From Virgibacillus subterraneus (GTDB taxonomy: Bacteria > Bacillota > Bacilli > Bacillales > Amphibacillaceae): a stretch of 64,000 nucleotides of DNA. Positions within the stretch are counted from its first letter, which is position 1. Every line of letters begins with the position of its first letter. The stretch covers positions 186,001 through 250,000 of the forward strand of contig NZ_FOEH01000005.1 of NCBI RefSeq assembly GCF_900110695.1. Reading direction: 5' to 3'. The notes below the pieces were generated by a model. It was not told where the DNA came from, searched no databases, and worked only from the letters and a program-made list of their open reading frames with translations. Positions 34,033 through 43,009 of the stretch are shown one piece after another. The translations under genes and the position numbers were made by a program.

Positions 34033-35475
34033 TTGGGTAAAAACAAAAACAAACAATTCGTTGAAAAAGTTACCGCAATGGAAGATGACTTTGCGCAATG
34101 GTATACCGATGTAGTGAAGCAGGCAGAACTTGTTGATTATGGAACTGTCCGTGGAACAATGATAATTAAACCGTATGGGTTTTCGATTTGGGAAAATATC
34201 CGTGATGAACTTGATCGAAAGTTTAAGGAAACAGGGCATTCCAATGTTTATTTTCCATTATTTATTCCTGAAAGCATGCTGCAAAAAGAAAAGGATCATA
34301 TAGAAGGATTCGCACCAGAAGTAGCCTGGGTTACACACGGTGGAGATGAAGAACTGAGTGAACGTCTCTGTGTACGCCCAACTTCAGAAGTTCTTTTTGG
34401 TGAATATTATTCGAAAAATATACATTCCTATCGTGACTTGCCAATGCTATACAATCAATGGAGTAACGTGGTTCGCTGGGAAAAAACGACTCGTCCATTT
34501 TTACGTTCACTAGAATTTTTATGGCAAGAAGGGCATACATGTCATGCGACACGTGAAGATGCACAAGAGGAAACAGCTAGAATGCTTGAAATTTATGCAG
34601 ATATTCTTGAATATTACCTGGCTATACCAGTGTATCGAGGCAAAAAAACAGAAAAAGAAAAATTCGCTGGAGCTGACTATACATTAACAATTGAAGCTCT
34701 TATGCATGATGGCAAGGCACTGCAGTCAGGTACATCACATTATCTAGGAACAGGCTTCGCTGAAGCATTCGATATTCGTTACTTGGATAAAGGTGGTGAC
34801 CAGCAACCAGTTCACCAGACGTCATGGGGTATGTCTACTCGGGTTATGGGCGGATTGATTATGGTACATGGGGATAATCGTGGGTTAATTGTTCCACCAC
34901 GTATTGCGCCCACACAAGCAATGATTGTTCCAATCGCACAACATAAAGAAGGTGTATTGGATAAAGCATACGATCTTCGCGACAAACTAAGAGGTGTTGC
35001 ACGAGTTGGCATTGATTCAAGTGATAAAATGCCGGGCTGGAAATTTAATGAGTATGAAATGAAGGGTATACCTGTTCGAGTTGAAATGGGACCTAAGGAT
35101 ATAGAGAAAGAGCAGGTTGTTCTCGTACGACGTGATACAGGTGAAAAAGAATTTGTTCCACTTAATGAAGTGGAAGCACGATTGCCAGTGTTGCTAGATG
35201 AGGTGCAGCAGGGACTATTTGATAAAGCGTTGAATCACCGTAATGAAAAAACAACCACTGCAACGAATATGGAGGAATTCAAAAAAACATTGGAAGAAAC
35301 CTCTGGATTCATCAAGGCAATGTGGTGCGGTGACATGGAATGTGAGGAAAAAATCAAGGATGAAACATCAGCAACATCACGCTGTATTCCATTTGAACAA
35401 GAAGATGTTTCTGACTCCTGTGTATGTTGCGGAAAAGAAGCAAAAGAACTAGTATACTGGGCAAAAGCATATTAA
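34033..35475 (+). CDS. proS: prolyl-tRNA synthetase, eukaryotic/archaeal-like (type 3)
   Basis: This 480-aa class II synthetase charges tRNA-Pro. It lacks the editing INS domain of the longer bacterial form. Motifs are [16 protein letters not shown] (motif 2 side), [26 protein letters not shown] and [18 protein letters not shown] (anticodon domain). A C-terminal zinc-binding tail has [13 protein letters not shown] and [10 protein letters not shown] cysteines. TTG 34033 is chosen because AAGGGTG lies 7 nt upstream. GTG 34024 overlaps that site. In bacilli this type often coexists with the longer enzyme, and a T-box, seen here, controls it. Confidence 0.94.
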   Translation: MGKNKNKQFVEKVTAMEDDFAQWYTDVVKQAELVDYGTVRGTMIIKPYGFSIWENIRDELDRKFKETGHSNVYFPLFIPESMLQKEKDHIEGFAPEVAWVTHGGDEELSERLCVRPTSEVLFGEYYSKNIHSYRDLPMLYNQWSNVVRWEKTTRPFLRSLEFLWQEGHTCHATREDAQEETARMLEIYADILEYYLAIPVYRGKKTEKEKFAGADYTLTIEALMHDGKALQSGTSHYLGTGFAEAFDIRYLDKGGDQQPVHQTSWGMSTRVMGGLIMVHGDNRGLIVPPRIAPTQAMIVPIAQHKEGVLDKAYDLRDKLRGVARVGIDSSDKMPGWKFNEYEMKGIPVRVEMGPKDIEKEQVVLVRRDTGEKEFVPLNEVEARLPVLLDEVQQGLFDKALNHRNEKTTTATNMEEFKKTLEETSGFIKAMWCGDMECEEKIKDETSATSRCIPFEQEDVSDSCVCCGKEAKELVYWAKAY

Positions 35476-35481
35476 TGATAA

Positions 35482-35514
35482 AAATCGAGCGCCATAGATG
35501 CGCTCGATTTTTTT
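35482..35514 (+). terminator. Rho-independent terminator after proS
   Basis: AATCGAGCGC-catagat-GCGCTCGATT hairpin followed by T6. Confidence 0.92.
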
Positions 35515-35656
35515 AGTGTATGCGCCTTTGTTCTATCAACCGGAGAATGAAAACTTCATCCCGACGAAAAACTTTCAAGATTTAGTTGCATTTTTCGTAT
35601 GAAATATGTTATAAATATACATAATAATTAATAAATATACAAAAAGGTGAATAATT

Positions 35657-36817
35657 ATGAAGCATTTACTTAGTGAAGAAATAAATAAGGTTGAAGAACA
35701 ATTATGGAATATGAGTGACCATATTTATTCTAATCCGGAATTGGGTGATGAGGAATTTCAATCTATGAAGCTGCTTACAGATTTTCTTAAAGAGAATGGA
35801 TTTGAATTGGAGACTGGCATTGTGAATCGGCCGACAGCTTTTAAAGCTGAATTTAAAAGCCAAAAACAGGGTCCAACTATTGCATATCTGGCTGAATATG
35901 ATGCGTTACCGGGTGTTGGTCACGGGTGTGGACACAACATGATCGGAACAATGGGAGTCGGTGCTGGTGTAATTCTTAGTAAACTGGTAAATCAAATTGG
36001 TGGGTCAATAGTAGTATTTGGCACTCCGGCTGAGGAAACAAACGGAGCTAAAGTACCGATGAGTGAGGAAGGTGTATTCGACAATATAGATGCAGCAATG
36101 ATTTTGCATCCTGCTGACCAATCATATGAAAGTGGTGAATCACTTGCAATGGATGCTCTTCAGTTTGCTTTTTCCGGGAAATCTTCACATGCTGCGGCAT
36201 CACCGGAGAAAGGAATTAATGCATTGGATGCAGTGATTCAACTATTCAATGGTATCAATGCACTTCGTGAACACCTTCTTTCTGATATACGGATTCATGG
36301 CATCATATCTGAGGGCGGTCAAGCGGCAAATGTAGTACCTGATAAGGCTGTAGCGCAGTTTTATATTCGTGCAAAAGAGCGATCAACGTTAAATGGTGTG
36401 GTGGATAAAGTTAAGAATATAGCACGTGGTGCAGAACTTATGACTGGAGCGACGCTAACTATTTCAAATTATGAATTAAGTTATGATGAAATGATTACGA
36501 ATAATGCACTTTCCAAAGCTTTTAATAAAAATCTCCAACTAGTAGATTCTCAGAATTTGAACCCAGCGAAACAAGGATACGGTTCAATTGATATGGGAAA
36601 TGTGAGTCAGGTTGTTCCAGCAATTCACCCATACATTGGTTTACATGAACCTGAACTAATAGCACATACGAAGGAATTCGCGGACAAAACCATTACCAAA
36701 ACAGGTCACCAAATTATTTCGAACGGGGCATTATCATTAGCGCAGACTGGCTACGATGTTTTAACAGATAAAGAATTATTAAAAGAGATTCAAACTGACT
36801 TTTTGCAAAGTAAGTAG
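35657..36817 (+). CDS. M20 family amidohydrolase/dipeptidase (ACY1L2/AbgB-like)
   Basis: This 386-aa zinc peptidase family protein acts on N-acylated amino acids or small dipeptides. It has AYLAEYDALPGVGHGCGHNMIGTMGVGAG, with Asp and His ligands, then GTPAEETNGAKVPMSEEGVFD with the catalytic Glu pair, and HAAASPEKGINALDAVI in the lid domain. A late His (HPYIGLHEPE) is present. The pattern fits the ACY1L2/p-aminobenzoyl-glutamate hydrolase group more than ArgE or DapE. ATG follows AAAAAGGTG. It is followed by a complete polar amino acid ABC importer, which suggests that an imported conjugate is hydrolysed by this enzyme. Confidence 0.85.
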   Translation: MKHLLSEEINKVEEQLWNMSDHIYSNPELGDEEFQSMKLLTDFLKENGFELETGIVNRPTAFKAEFKSQKQGPTIAYLAEYDALPGVGHGCGHNMIGTMGVGAGVILSKLVNQIGGSIVVFGTPAEETNGAKVPMSEEGVFDNIDAAMILHPADQSYESGESLAMDALQFAFSGKSSHAAASPEKGINALDAVIQLFNGINALREHLLSDIRIHGIISEGGQAANVVPDKAVAQFYIRAKERSTLNGVVDKVKNIARGAELMTGATLTISNYELSYDEMITNNALSKAFNKNLQLVDSQNLNPAKQGYGSIDMGNVSQVVPAIHPYIGLHEPELIAHTKEFADKTITKTGHQIISNGALSLAQTGYDVLTDKELLKEIQTDFLQSK

Positions 36818-36869
36818 TGTTTATGCACGAAATATATAAGGATTAAATTATAAATTAAGGGGAGATATC

Positions 36870-37646
36870 ATGAAATATTCATTCGGTAAATTTATTGCTC
36901 TATTATTAATTATTAGTATGCTCGCGGCTTGCGGAACTAGTGAAGGGAACGCAGATGCTTCATCAGGTAATTCAGAAGGTAAGGAAGTATTAAAAATGGC
37001 TACATCAGCTGATTTTCCACCATTTGAATCTCGTGATAAAGAGGGGAACTTTGAAGGCTTTGACATTGATTTAGCACACTTGATTGCAGACAAACTAGGA
37101 TATGAACTGGAAATAGAAGATATGAAATTTGATGGATTGATTGGTGCTTTACAGTCTAGTCGTGTCGATATGGTTATGGCAGGGATGAGTACGACTGAGA
37201 AGCGTAAAAAAAATGTCGATTTTTCCACGGAATACAACCATTCAGGTGAGATGTTTATCAGTCAAAAAGATTCAGAGATTAAAGGATTAGAAGACTTGGA
37301 AGGAAAAACAGTCGGTGTTCAGCTTGGAACCATCCAGGAAGAGGGTGCAGAAAAGCTTAGTAAGGAATACGGATTTGCTGTTAAAAAAGTGGATAATTCA
37401 AGCATCCTAATTCAGGAATTAAAATCAAATCGGGTTGATGTTGCCTATATGGATAAGACAGTGGCAGTGGGTTATATAGAGGAACAAGGATTTTCAGGAT
37501 TTGATGACCCTACAACAAGCTCACCAGGCATGGGAATTGCTTTTCCAAAAGATAGTGATTTAGTTGATGATGTAAATAAGGTGCTTAAAGAACTTGAAAA
37601 GAACGGAAAACTTCAGGAATTAAAGGATAAATGGCTATCAGAGTAA
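36870..37646 (+). CDS. amino acid ABC transporter, substrate-binding lipoprotein
   Basis: This 258-aa family 3 solute-binding protein is exported and lipid-anchored. Its signal peptide ends at MLAACGTSE, with the lipobox cysteine. The mature domain has LKMATSADFPPFESRDKEGNFEGFDIDLAHLIADKLGYELEI, GALQSSRVDMVMAGMSTTEKRKKNVDFS and VGVQLGTIQEE, typical of polar amino acid binding (glutamine, arginine or cystine). ATG follows AAGGGGAGATATC. It opens the transporter part of the M20 operon. The ligand is not deducible. Confidence 0.9.
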   Translation: MKYSFGKFIALLLIISMLAACGTSEGNADASSGNSEGKEVLKMATSADFPPFESRDKEGNFEGFDIDLAHLIADKLGYELEIEDMKFDGLIGALQSSRVDMVMAGMSTTEKRKKNVDFSTEYNHSGEMFISQKDSEIKGLEDLEGKTVGVQLGTIQEEGAEKLSKEYGFAVKKVDNSSILIQELKSNRVDVAYMDKTVAVGYIEEQGFSGFDDPTTSSPGMGIAFPKDSDLVDDVNKVLKELEKNGKLQELKDKWLSE

Positions 37647-37677
37647 AAATAACAGCTAGAAAGATGAGGTGGCAGGC

Positions 37678-38337
37678 ATGAATTTGGACTTCTCCCAAAT
37701 CGTGCCTTATATTCCTTTTATACTTGAAGGAATATGGGTTACATTAAAATTTGTAAGTATGTCTATTATTGTTGGCTTTATTTTAGGTATACTTTTAGCA
37801 TTATGTAAAATTACAAAAGTACCTTTCCTAAAGAAATTTGCTGATGTGTATACATCAATTTTCCGTGGTACACCACTTATCTTGCAATTGATGATTATTT
37901 ATTTTGCAGTACCGCAGTTAACTGGTTACGATATACCAGAATTCTTGACGGCGGTATTGGCATTTGGGCTAAATTCAGCTGCCTATGTATCTGAAATTAT
38001 TCGTGCAGGTATTATGGCGGTAGACAAGGGACAAACTGAAGCTGCAGAAGCACTTGGTGTCCCATATAAACCGATGATGTTAAACATCATATTACCGCAA
38101 GCAATTAAAAATATATTACCAGCTCTAATGAATGAATTTATAACTCTTACGAAGGAATCTGCTATTGTGTCTACAATTGGTTATTTGGATCTGATGCGGC
38201 GAGCACAGATTGTTGGTGCAGATATATATCGTAACTTTGAGCCATTATTACTGGCAGGTTTTATATACTGGGTAATGGTGTACTTAATGACACAAATAGG
38301 AAAAGTAGTAGAAAGGAAGCTGAGATACAGTGATTAG
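37678..38337 (+). CDS. amino acid ABC transporter, permease
   Basis: This 219-aa HisMQ-type membrane protein has about five hydrophobic segments, the N-terminal [23 protein letters not shown] and the EAA loop [51 protein letters not shown] 37678 is preferred over GTG 37669 because GATGAGG ends at 37669. It probably forms a homodimer, since only one permease gene is present. Its stop overlaps the ATPase start by 8 nt. Confidence 0.9.
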   Translation: MNLDFSQIVPYIPFILEGIWVTLKFVSMSIIVGFILGILLALCKITKVPFLKKFADVYTSIFRGTPLILQLMIIYFAVPQLTGYDIPEFLTAVLAFGLNSAAYVSEIIRAGIMAVDKGQTEAAEALGVPYKPMMLNIILPQAIKNILPALMNEFITLTKESAIVSTIGYLDLMRRAQIVGADIYRNFEPLLLAGFIYWVMVYLMTQIGKVVERKLRYSD

Positions 38338-39049
38338 GGTTGAAGGAGTGACGAAAACGTTTGACAGTAATACAGTACTGGAAGATATATCAACTACGAT
38401 TAATCAGGGAGAAGTAGTTGCTGTAATTGGTCCATCCGGATCTGGAAAATCAACCTTTCTTCGGTGTTTAAACTTATTGGAAAAACCATCATCGGGCTCA
38501 ATTTGGCTTAATAATAGTGAGATAACCAACCTTACTAATAAACTGGAAGTCCGTGAGCAGGTCGGTATGGTTTTTCAGCACTTTCACTTGTTTCCTCATA
38601 AGACAGTATTGGATAATGTTTCTTATGCACCACAGAAAGTAAAAAAGTTGAAGACTAATGAAGCGGAAGAAACAGCAACCCAGTTAATTAACAAGGTAGG
38701 ACTGGGTGACAAACTTGATGCCTATCCGAACAGGTTATCTGGTGGCCAAAAACAGCGCGTAGCAATTGCTAGAGCTTTAGCGATGGAACCTGCTGTCATG
38801 TTGTTTGATGAGCCGACCTCTGCACTTGATCCTGAAATGGTCAAAGAAGTGCTTGATGTAATGAAAGATTTAGCGCAAACGGGGATGACAATGGTTGTGG
38901 TCACACATGAAATGAATTTTGCACGGGAAGTAGCTGATCGTGTTTTATTTTTAGATGAAGGAAAATTAATGGAAGAAGGTCCACCAACTACTTTTTTCAA
39001 TTCACCAACAACTGATAGGGCAAAAGGGTTCCTGGATAAAATATTATAA
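38330..39049 (+). CDS. amino acid ABC transporter, ATP-binding protein
   Basis: This 239-aa ATPase has Walker [11 protein letters not shown]-loop [18 protein letters not shown], signature [15 protein letters not shown], Walker [16 protein letters not shown] and switch His [11 protein letters not shown]. It starts with GTG, overlapping the permease stop, after AAAGGAAG. It powers the importer encoded just upstream. A bidirectional terminator follows. Confidence 0.93.
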   Translation: MIRVEGVTKTFDSNTVLEDISTTINQGEVVAVIGPSGSGKSTFLRCLNLLEKPSSGSIWLNNSEITNLTNKLEVREQVGMVFQHFHLFPHKTVLDNVSYAPQKVKKLKTNEAEETATQLINKVGLGDKLDAYPNRLSGGQKQRVAIARALAMEPAVMLFDEPTSALDPEMVKEVLDVMKDLAQTGMTMVVVTHEMNFAREVADRVLFLDEGKLMEEGPPTTFFNSPTTDRAKGFLDKIL

Positions 39050-39052
39050 AAC

Positions 39053-39091
39053 ATTACCCGATGAGACTACCACTCATCGGGTAATATTTTT
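39053..39091. terminator. bidirectional terminator between the ABC ATPase gene and gpx
   Basis: ATTACCCGATGAG / CTCATCGGGTAAT, a perfect 13-bp stem with T and A runs on either side. Confidence 0.93.
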
Positions 39092-39569
39092 AAGCGTGAA
39101 TTGCATTTTCTATATCTTTCTTAAAGCTTCCAGGCTTTGTCTGGGGAGCAAATCGGTCAATTACTTCTCCTTGTTTATTGACTAGGAACTTAGTGAAGTT
39201 CCACTTTATCTGTTTGGTTAGCATACCTTTTACTTGTCGTGTTAAATAAACAAATAAAGGATGGCAATTTTCGCCCTTAACGTCTACTTTACTAAACATT
39301 TGAAAGGTTACACCGTAATTGCGCTCGCAGAAATTGGCAATCTCTTCATTTGAACCTGGATCCTGATTATTAAATTGGTTACATGGAAATCCGAGCACTT
39401 CAAAACCTTTATCCTTATTAGCTTCATATAACTTTTGGAGTCCATCGAGTTGGGGGGTAAAACCGCATTCACTTGCAGTGTTCACTATTAGAAGAACTTT
39501 TCCTTTATAATCTGCCAGTGATTTTTCCTCGCCTGACATCATCTTTGCAGAAAAATCATATACACTGAT
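39090..39569 (-). CDS. gpx: glutathione peroxidase family thiol peroxidase, apparent ATC start
   Basis: This is a Gpx-family peroxidase that reduces peroxides, in bacilli usually with thioredoxin or bacillithiol. It has VNTASECGFT with the peroxidatic Cys35, GFPCNQFNNQDPGSNEEI with the Gln, and KWNFTKFLV with the Trp and Asn. Length from the family start would be 159 aa, which is normal. The expected N-terminus SVYDFSAK aligns, and AAAGGAGG lies 9 nt before it, but the codon at the start position (39569-39567) is ATC, not ATG. The only in-frame ATG, at 39623, lies in a degenerate R1 copy and lacks a ribosome binding site. An ATC start, a sequencing error or early decay are all possible. Confidence 0.85.
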   Translation of the reverse strand: MSVYDFSAKMMSGEEKSLADYKGKVLLIVNTASECGFTPQLDGLQKLYEANKDKGFEVLGFPCNQFNNQDPGSNEEIANFCERNYGVTFQMFSKVDVKGENCHPLFVYLTRQVKGMLTKQIKWNFTKFLVNKQGEVIDRFAPQTKPGSFKKDIENAIHA

Positions 39570-39587
39570 GCAAATCAGCCTCCTTTT

Positions 39588-39668
39588 TAGTAGAAAGTAA
39601 ATATTTTTCCTTTCTTTATGCATAAGTGCAGTTTAGGGTTTGCCATTATGGGTTTTGCGATAAATCAA
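39588..39668 (+). repeat. diverged repeat R1, copy d
   Basis: Follows the order of R1 with many changes: TAGTAGAAAGTAAATATTT at the left, CATAAGTGCA in the middle, GCCATTATGGGTTTTGCGATAAATC at the right. It adjoins the ribosome binding site of gpx on the other strand and again starts after a T run. Confidence 0.6.
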
Positions 39669-39758
39669 CATTATAATAAAAGGATAGCAATAAATATGCA
39701 TAATTGTCAAAAAACTTGTGTATTTATTATTAGACAACATACGAAACCATTTTGTAAC

Positions 39759-39787
39759 TTGAACTATACTTAAATAAAAGGTAAAAT
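39759..39787 (+). promoter_or_regulatory. probable SigA promoter of the TAXI-TRAP operon
   Basis: TTGAAC (39759-39764), exactly 17 nt, then TAAAAT (39782-39787). Confidence 0.5.
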
Positions 39788-39793
39788 AATATG

Positions 39794-39807
39794 GCAAAGC
39801 GTTTTCA
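39794..39807 (+). promoter_or_regulatory. cre-like CcpA site at the TRAP promoter
   Basis: GCAAAGCGTTTTCA matches the cre consensus TGWAARCGYTWWCA at 12 of 14 positions. It lies where transcription would start, a classic position for repression. A perfect 17-bp palindrome, CTTCTCTAGTAGAGAAG, follows at 39812-39828 and could bind a second regulator. Confidence 0.55.
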
Positions 39808-39906
39808 TTTACTTCTCTAGTAGAGAAGGTCGTTTATTCTGGTTTGAAACATATTGGTTTTGCTAATATGGTTTAAATAAAAAATAATTTAAAAGGGGGA
39901 GTTACT

Positions 39907-40905
39907 TTGAGAAAAAGAACTCTATTCTCGTTAATTTTAATTCTTGCCATAAGCATGGTAATAAGTGCGTGTGGCGACAGTGGTGAAGGTTCAGGCGGAG
40001 GAGACTCTGATGGAACTATGACCAACCTAACCATGGGAACTGGCAGTGTTGGTGGTGTTTACTATCCACTTGGCGGTGAAATGGCAAATCTATTTAAGGA
40101 CAATATTGATGTAGATGGCTTCGATGTTAGTTCAGTGGAATCAGGTGCTTCAGTTGAAAATATCGCAAAGATACAATCAGGTGATTTTCAACTAGGTATA
40201 GCACAAAATACCACAATGATTAACGCCAACAATCAAACAGGAGAGTTTGAAGGGAAGACTACTGATAAAGTAGGTGTAATCGCTTCTTTATATCCAGAGG
40301 GGTTACAAGTAGTAACACTTGATTCAACAGGAATCGAATCAATAGAAGAATTAAAAGGTAAAAAAGTTGCAATCGGGCCTCCAGGCGGAGCAACTCGTGA
40401 AGCAGCAGAGATGGTCTTAAGTGCATACGGCATTGAAGAAGGCGATTACGAAGCTTATGAAGAAGGATTTGGAGATGCCAAAAGTAAATTACAAAATGGT
40501 ACAATCGACGCATCCTTTGCAGTTGTAGGTGTTCCATCATCAACAACGGACGAGCTTGCTAACGCTACAAAAGAAGTTAAATTCCTTGATATTGAGGGAG
40601 ACGCTTTGCAAGAAGTAGTAGATAACAGTCAATATGAAGCATATACAGTTGAAGCAGGAACATATGAATGGCAGGAAGAACCAGTTCAAACAGTAACTGC
40701 TATGGCGTTACTACTAGGTTCTACAGAACAGGTAAGTGAAGACCTTGCTTACCAAATAACAAAAACATTATTTGAAGAAACAGATGCTATGACTATCGAA
40801 CAGGCAAAATTAATAACAGAAGATAGCGCACTAACTGGTGCTAGTGATTTACCACTTCACCCAGGTGCAGAAAAGTACTTTAAAGAAGTCGGTATTACGG
40901 AGTAA
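39907..40905 (+). CDS. TAXI family TRAP transporter solute-binding lipoprotein
   Basis: This 332-aa extracytoplasmic binding protein has a signal peptide of about 20 residues with lipobox cysteine in MVISACGDS. The TAXI signature is TNLTMGTGSVGGVYYPLGGEMANLF, followed by ESGASVENIAKIQSGDFQLGIAQNTTM and LKGKKVAIGPPGGATREAAEMVL. TAXI-TRAP systems use ion gradients to import organic acids such as glutamate or 2-oxoglutarate. The ligand here is unknown. It starts with TTG after AAAAGGGGGAG. A terminator hairpin between it and the permease gene probably keeps binding protein in excess. Confidence 0.92.
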   Translation: MRKRTLFSLILILAISMVISACGDSGEGSGGGDSDGTMTNLTMGTGSVGGVYYPLGGEMANLFKDNIDVDGFDVSSVESGASVENIAKIQSGDFQLGIAQNTTMINANNQTGEFEGKTTDKVGVIASLYPEGLQVVTLDSTGIESIEELKGKKVAIGPPGGATREAAEMVLSAYGIEEGDYEAYEEGFGDAKSKLQNGTIDASFAVVGVPSSTTDELANATKEVKFLDIEGDALQEVVDNSQYEAYTVEAGTYEWQEEPVQTVTAMALLLGSTEQVSEDLAYQITKTLFEETDAMTIEQAKLITEDSALTGASDLPLHPGAEKYFKEVGITE

Positions 40906-40908
40906 TAG

Positions 40909-40938
40909 AAAAAACCGGACAATTTAGTCCGGTTTTTT
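40909..40938 (+). terminator. intercistronic terminator between TRAP binding protein and permease
   Basis: AAAAAACCGGAC-aattta-GTCCGGTTTTTT hairpin, 12 bp. It lies within the operon, so it likely sets the ratio of binding protein to permease by partial termination. Confidence 0.88.
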
Positions 40939-40978
40939 CTCCTCAATACATAGACAGGAAGAAATGGAGGGGGAAGCG

Positions 40979-42928
40979 ATGGCTGATCAGAATACAGAAG
41001 AAATCGACAAGCATGAACTGATGGCTAAATACGACAAAGAAAGTGCTTTCCGTACTAATCTCGGACCTTGGGGATGGATTACCCTTATAATTGGTGCTGC
41101 TTTAACCATTTTCCAGCTTTACACTGCATTTTATGGTTCCAAGGTCTCCTTAATTCAAGGGGCAATACATCTTGGTGCAGGCTTGAGTCTGGTATATCTG
41201 TTATACCCAATAAAACCATCTATGACTAAGCGTAGAGGGGTTCCATGGTATGATGCCCTATTAGCTATAGCTGCACTTCTATCAAATTACTATATTATTT
41301 ACAATTATGATCATCTGATTAATGAAGCGATTATATTTGGTTTCACAGCGCTGGATCAAATTGTAGCAACAGCTGGAATAATTTTATTGCTTGAAGCAAC
41401 TAGACGTGTTGTTGGACTACCTATAGTTATAATTGCAATACTTGCCTTGCTTTATGGTTTATTTGGTCAGTACATTCCAATTATCGGACACGCTGGTTAT
41501 GATTGGCCGTCTCTTGCAACTGAAATGTTCTTTAGTTCAAGCTCCATTTTTGGTATCCCTATACAAATTTCATCCACATACATTTATTTATTCCTCTTCT
41601 TTGGAGTAATCTTGGTAAAAACAAACATCGGCCAATTTTTTAATGATATTGCGTTGCGTTTAACAGGTAAATACACTGGTGGAACTGCAAAAGCTGCTGT
41701 TGCAGCAAGTGGACTTCAAGGTATGGTAAGTGGTAGTTCGGTAGCTAATACGGTTGGATCAGGCTCATTTACCATTCCTATGATGAAAAATGCAGGTTTT
41801 AAACCGCACTTTGCTGCTGCGACAGAGGCAGCGGCTTCTACTGGTGGACAAATTATGCCACCGATCATGGGTGCTGCTGCATTTATAATGGCATCTTATA
41901 CTGGGGTTCCGTATAATGAAATAATTTTAATTGCTATTATTCCGGCAGTACTTTATTTCTCTGGTTTATTCATGGGTACACACTTTGAGGCTAGAAAGCA
42001 GGGCATATTAGGTCTTGCTAAGGAACAATTACCTAATACGAAAAATCTTATTAAGAGGCTAGATTTATTTGCACCACTAGTCATAATTGTTGGATTCTTG
42101 CTTGCTGGATATACACCAACTTTCGCGGCTTTATTTGCAATATTTGTTGCATTTATCATTAGTTTCTTTAGAAAAGATACTAGAATGTCGTTTAAAGGTA
42201 TTGTTAATTTGCTAGAAGAAGGTGCCAGGACAGCTTTGCCAGTAATTGCAGCTTGTGCTACTGCGGGTATTATTGCTGGGACTGTAACAACAACAGGATT
42301 AGGTCCAAAAATTGCTGGTGGAATAATCGATCTTGCACAAGGCCAATTCTTCCTTGTAATGGTATTTACCATGGTAGCATGTATTATTCTAGGCATGGGA
42401 CTGCCGACCACTGCAAACTATGTAGTAACAGCAACAATGGCAGCACCTGCACTACTGGCATTTGATGTACCGGTAATTGCTGTTCATATGTTTGTATTTT
42501 ACTTTGGAATCGTGGCTGATATTACACCGCCTGTTTGTTTAGCTGCATATGCAGGGGCAGGTATAGCAAAAGCGAATCCAATGAAAGCTGGTGTAACTGC
42601 TGTTAAGTTAGCGATTGCAGCATTTATTATTCCATATATGTTTGTTTCGCAGCCGATCCTGTTATTGCAAGCAGATGCGAATGTAACAAATGTATCGATA
42701 GCTGTTATTACAGCAATGCTTGGAATGGCTGCAATTAGTTCAAGTTTGATAGGTTATTATGTAAACACATTAAATCGGATTGAACGAATTGTTTTAATAA
42801 TTGGAGGATTACTTCTTGTATATCCAGATATCAAATTTTCATTAGTAGGTTTAGTGGTATTTGGAGTAATTACAACAATTCAATTCCTTCAAAGTAAATC
42901 AGATAAAAAGAAACAGCAAACATCTTAG
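40979..42928 (+). CDS. TRAP transporter fused permease (TRAP-4TM/12TM)
   Basis: This 649-aa polytopic membrane protein joins the small (DctQ-like) and large (DctM-like) TRAP subunits, as is usual for TAXI systems. The N-terminal part (about 30-180) has four hydrophobic segments. The DctM part includes GLQGMVSGSSVANTVGSGSFTIPMMKNAGFKPHFAAATEAAASTGGQIMPPIMGAAAFIMA and LGMGLPTTANYVVTATMAAPAL. It uses ATG 40979 after GGAGGGGGAAGCG. ATG 40964 precedes that site. It works with the binding protein upstream, most likely as a sodium symporter given the salt-adapted host. Confidence 0.93.
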   Translation: MADQNTEEIDKHELMAKYDKESAFRTNLGPWGWITLIIGAALTIFQLYTAFYGSKVSLIQGAIHLGAGLSLVYLLYPIKPSMTKRRGVPWYDALLAIAALLSNYYIIYNYDHLINEAIIFGFTALDQIVATAGIILLLEATRRVVGLPIVIIAILALLYGLFGQYIPIIGHAGYDWPSLATEMFFSSSSIFGIPIQISSTYIYLFLFFGVILVKTNIGQFFNDIALRLTGKYTGGTAKAAVAASGLQGMVSGSSVANTVGSGSFTIPMMKNAGFKPHFAAATEAAASTGGQIMPPIMGAAAFIMASYTGVPYNEIILIAIIPAVLYFSGLFMGTHFEARKQGILGLAKEQLPNTKNLIKRLDLFAPLVIIVGFLLAGYTPTFAALFAIFVAFIISFFRKDTRMSFKGIVNLLEEGARTALPVIAACATAGIIAGTVTTTGLGPKIAGGIIDLAQGQFFLVMVFTMVACIILGMGLPTTANYVVTATMAAPALLAFDVPVIAVHMFVFYFGIVADITPPVCLAAYAGAGIAKANPMKAGVTAVKLAIAAFIIPYMFVSQPILLLQADANVTNVSIAVITAMLGMAAISSSLIGYYVNTLNRIERIVLIIGGLLLVYPDIKFSLVGLVVFGVITTIQFLQSKSDKKKQQTS

Positions 42929-42943
42929 TAAATTTAACATTAA

Positions 42944-42976
42944 AAAAAGGTAGGTGAGATTATCTCGCCTACCTTT
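42944..42976. terminator. terminator between TRAP permease and trhO genes
   Basis: AAAAGGTAGGTGAGA-tta-TCTCGCCTACCTTTT stem of about 14 bp, serving converging genes. Confidence 0.93.
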
Positions 42977-43009
42977 TCATTATTAAGAAAACTAATTACA
43001 CTTTTGTGC

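Noticed and set aside
40233-40546. Leucine-rich ORFs on the minus strand within the TAXI binding protein gene
   Set aside because: They are antisense shadows of a well supported gene and have no ribosome binding site or family likeness.
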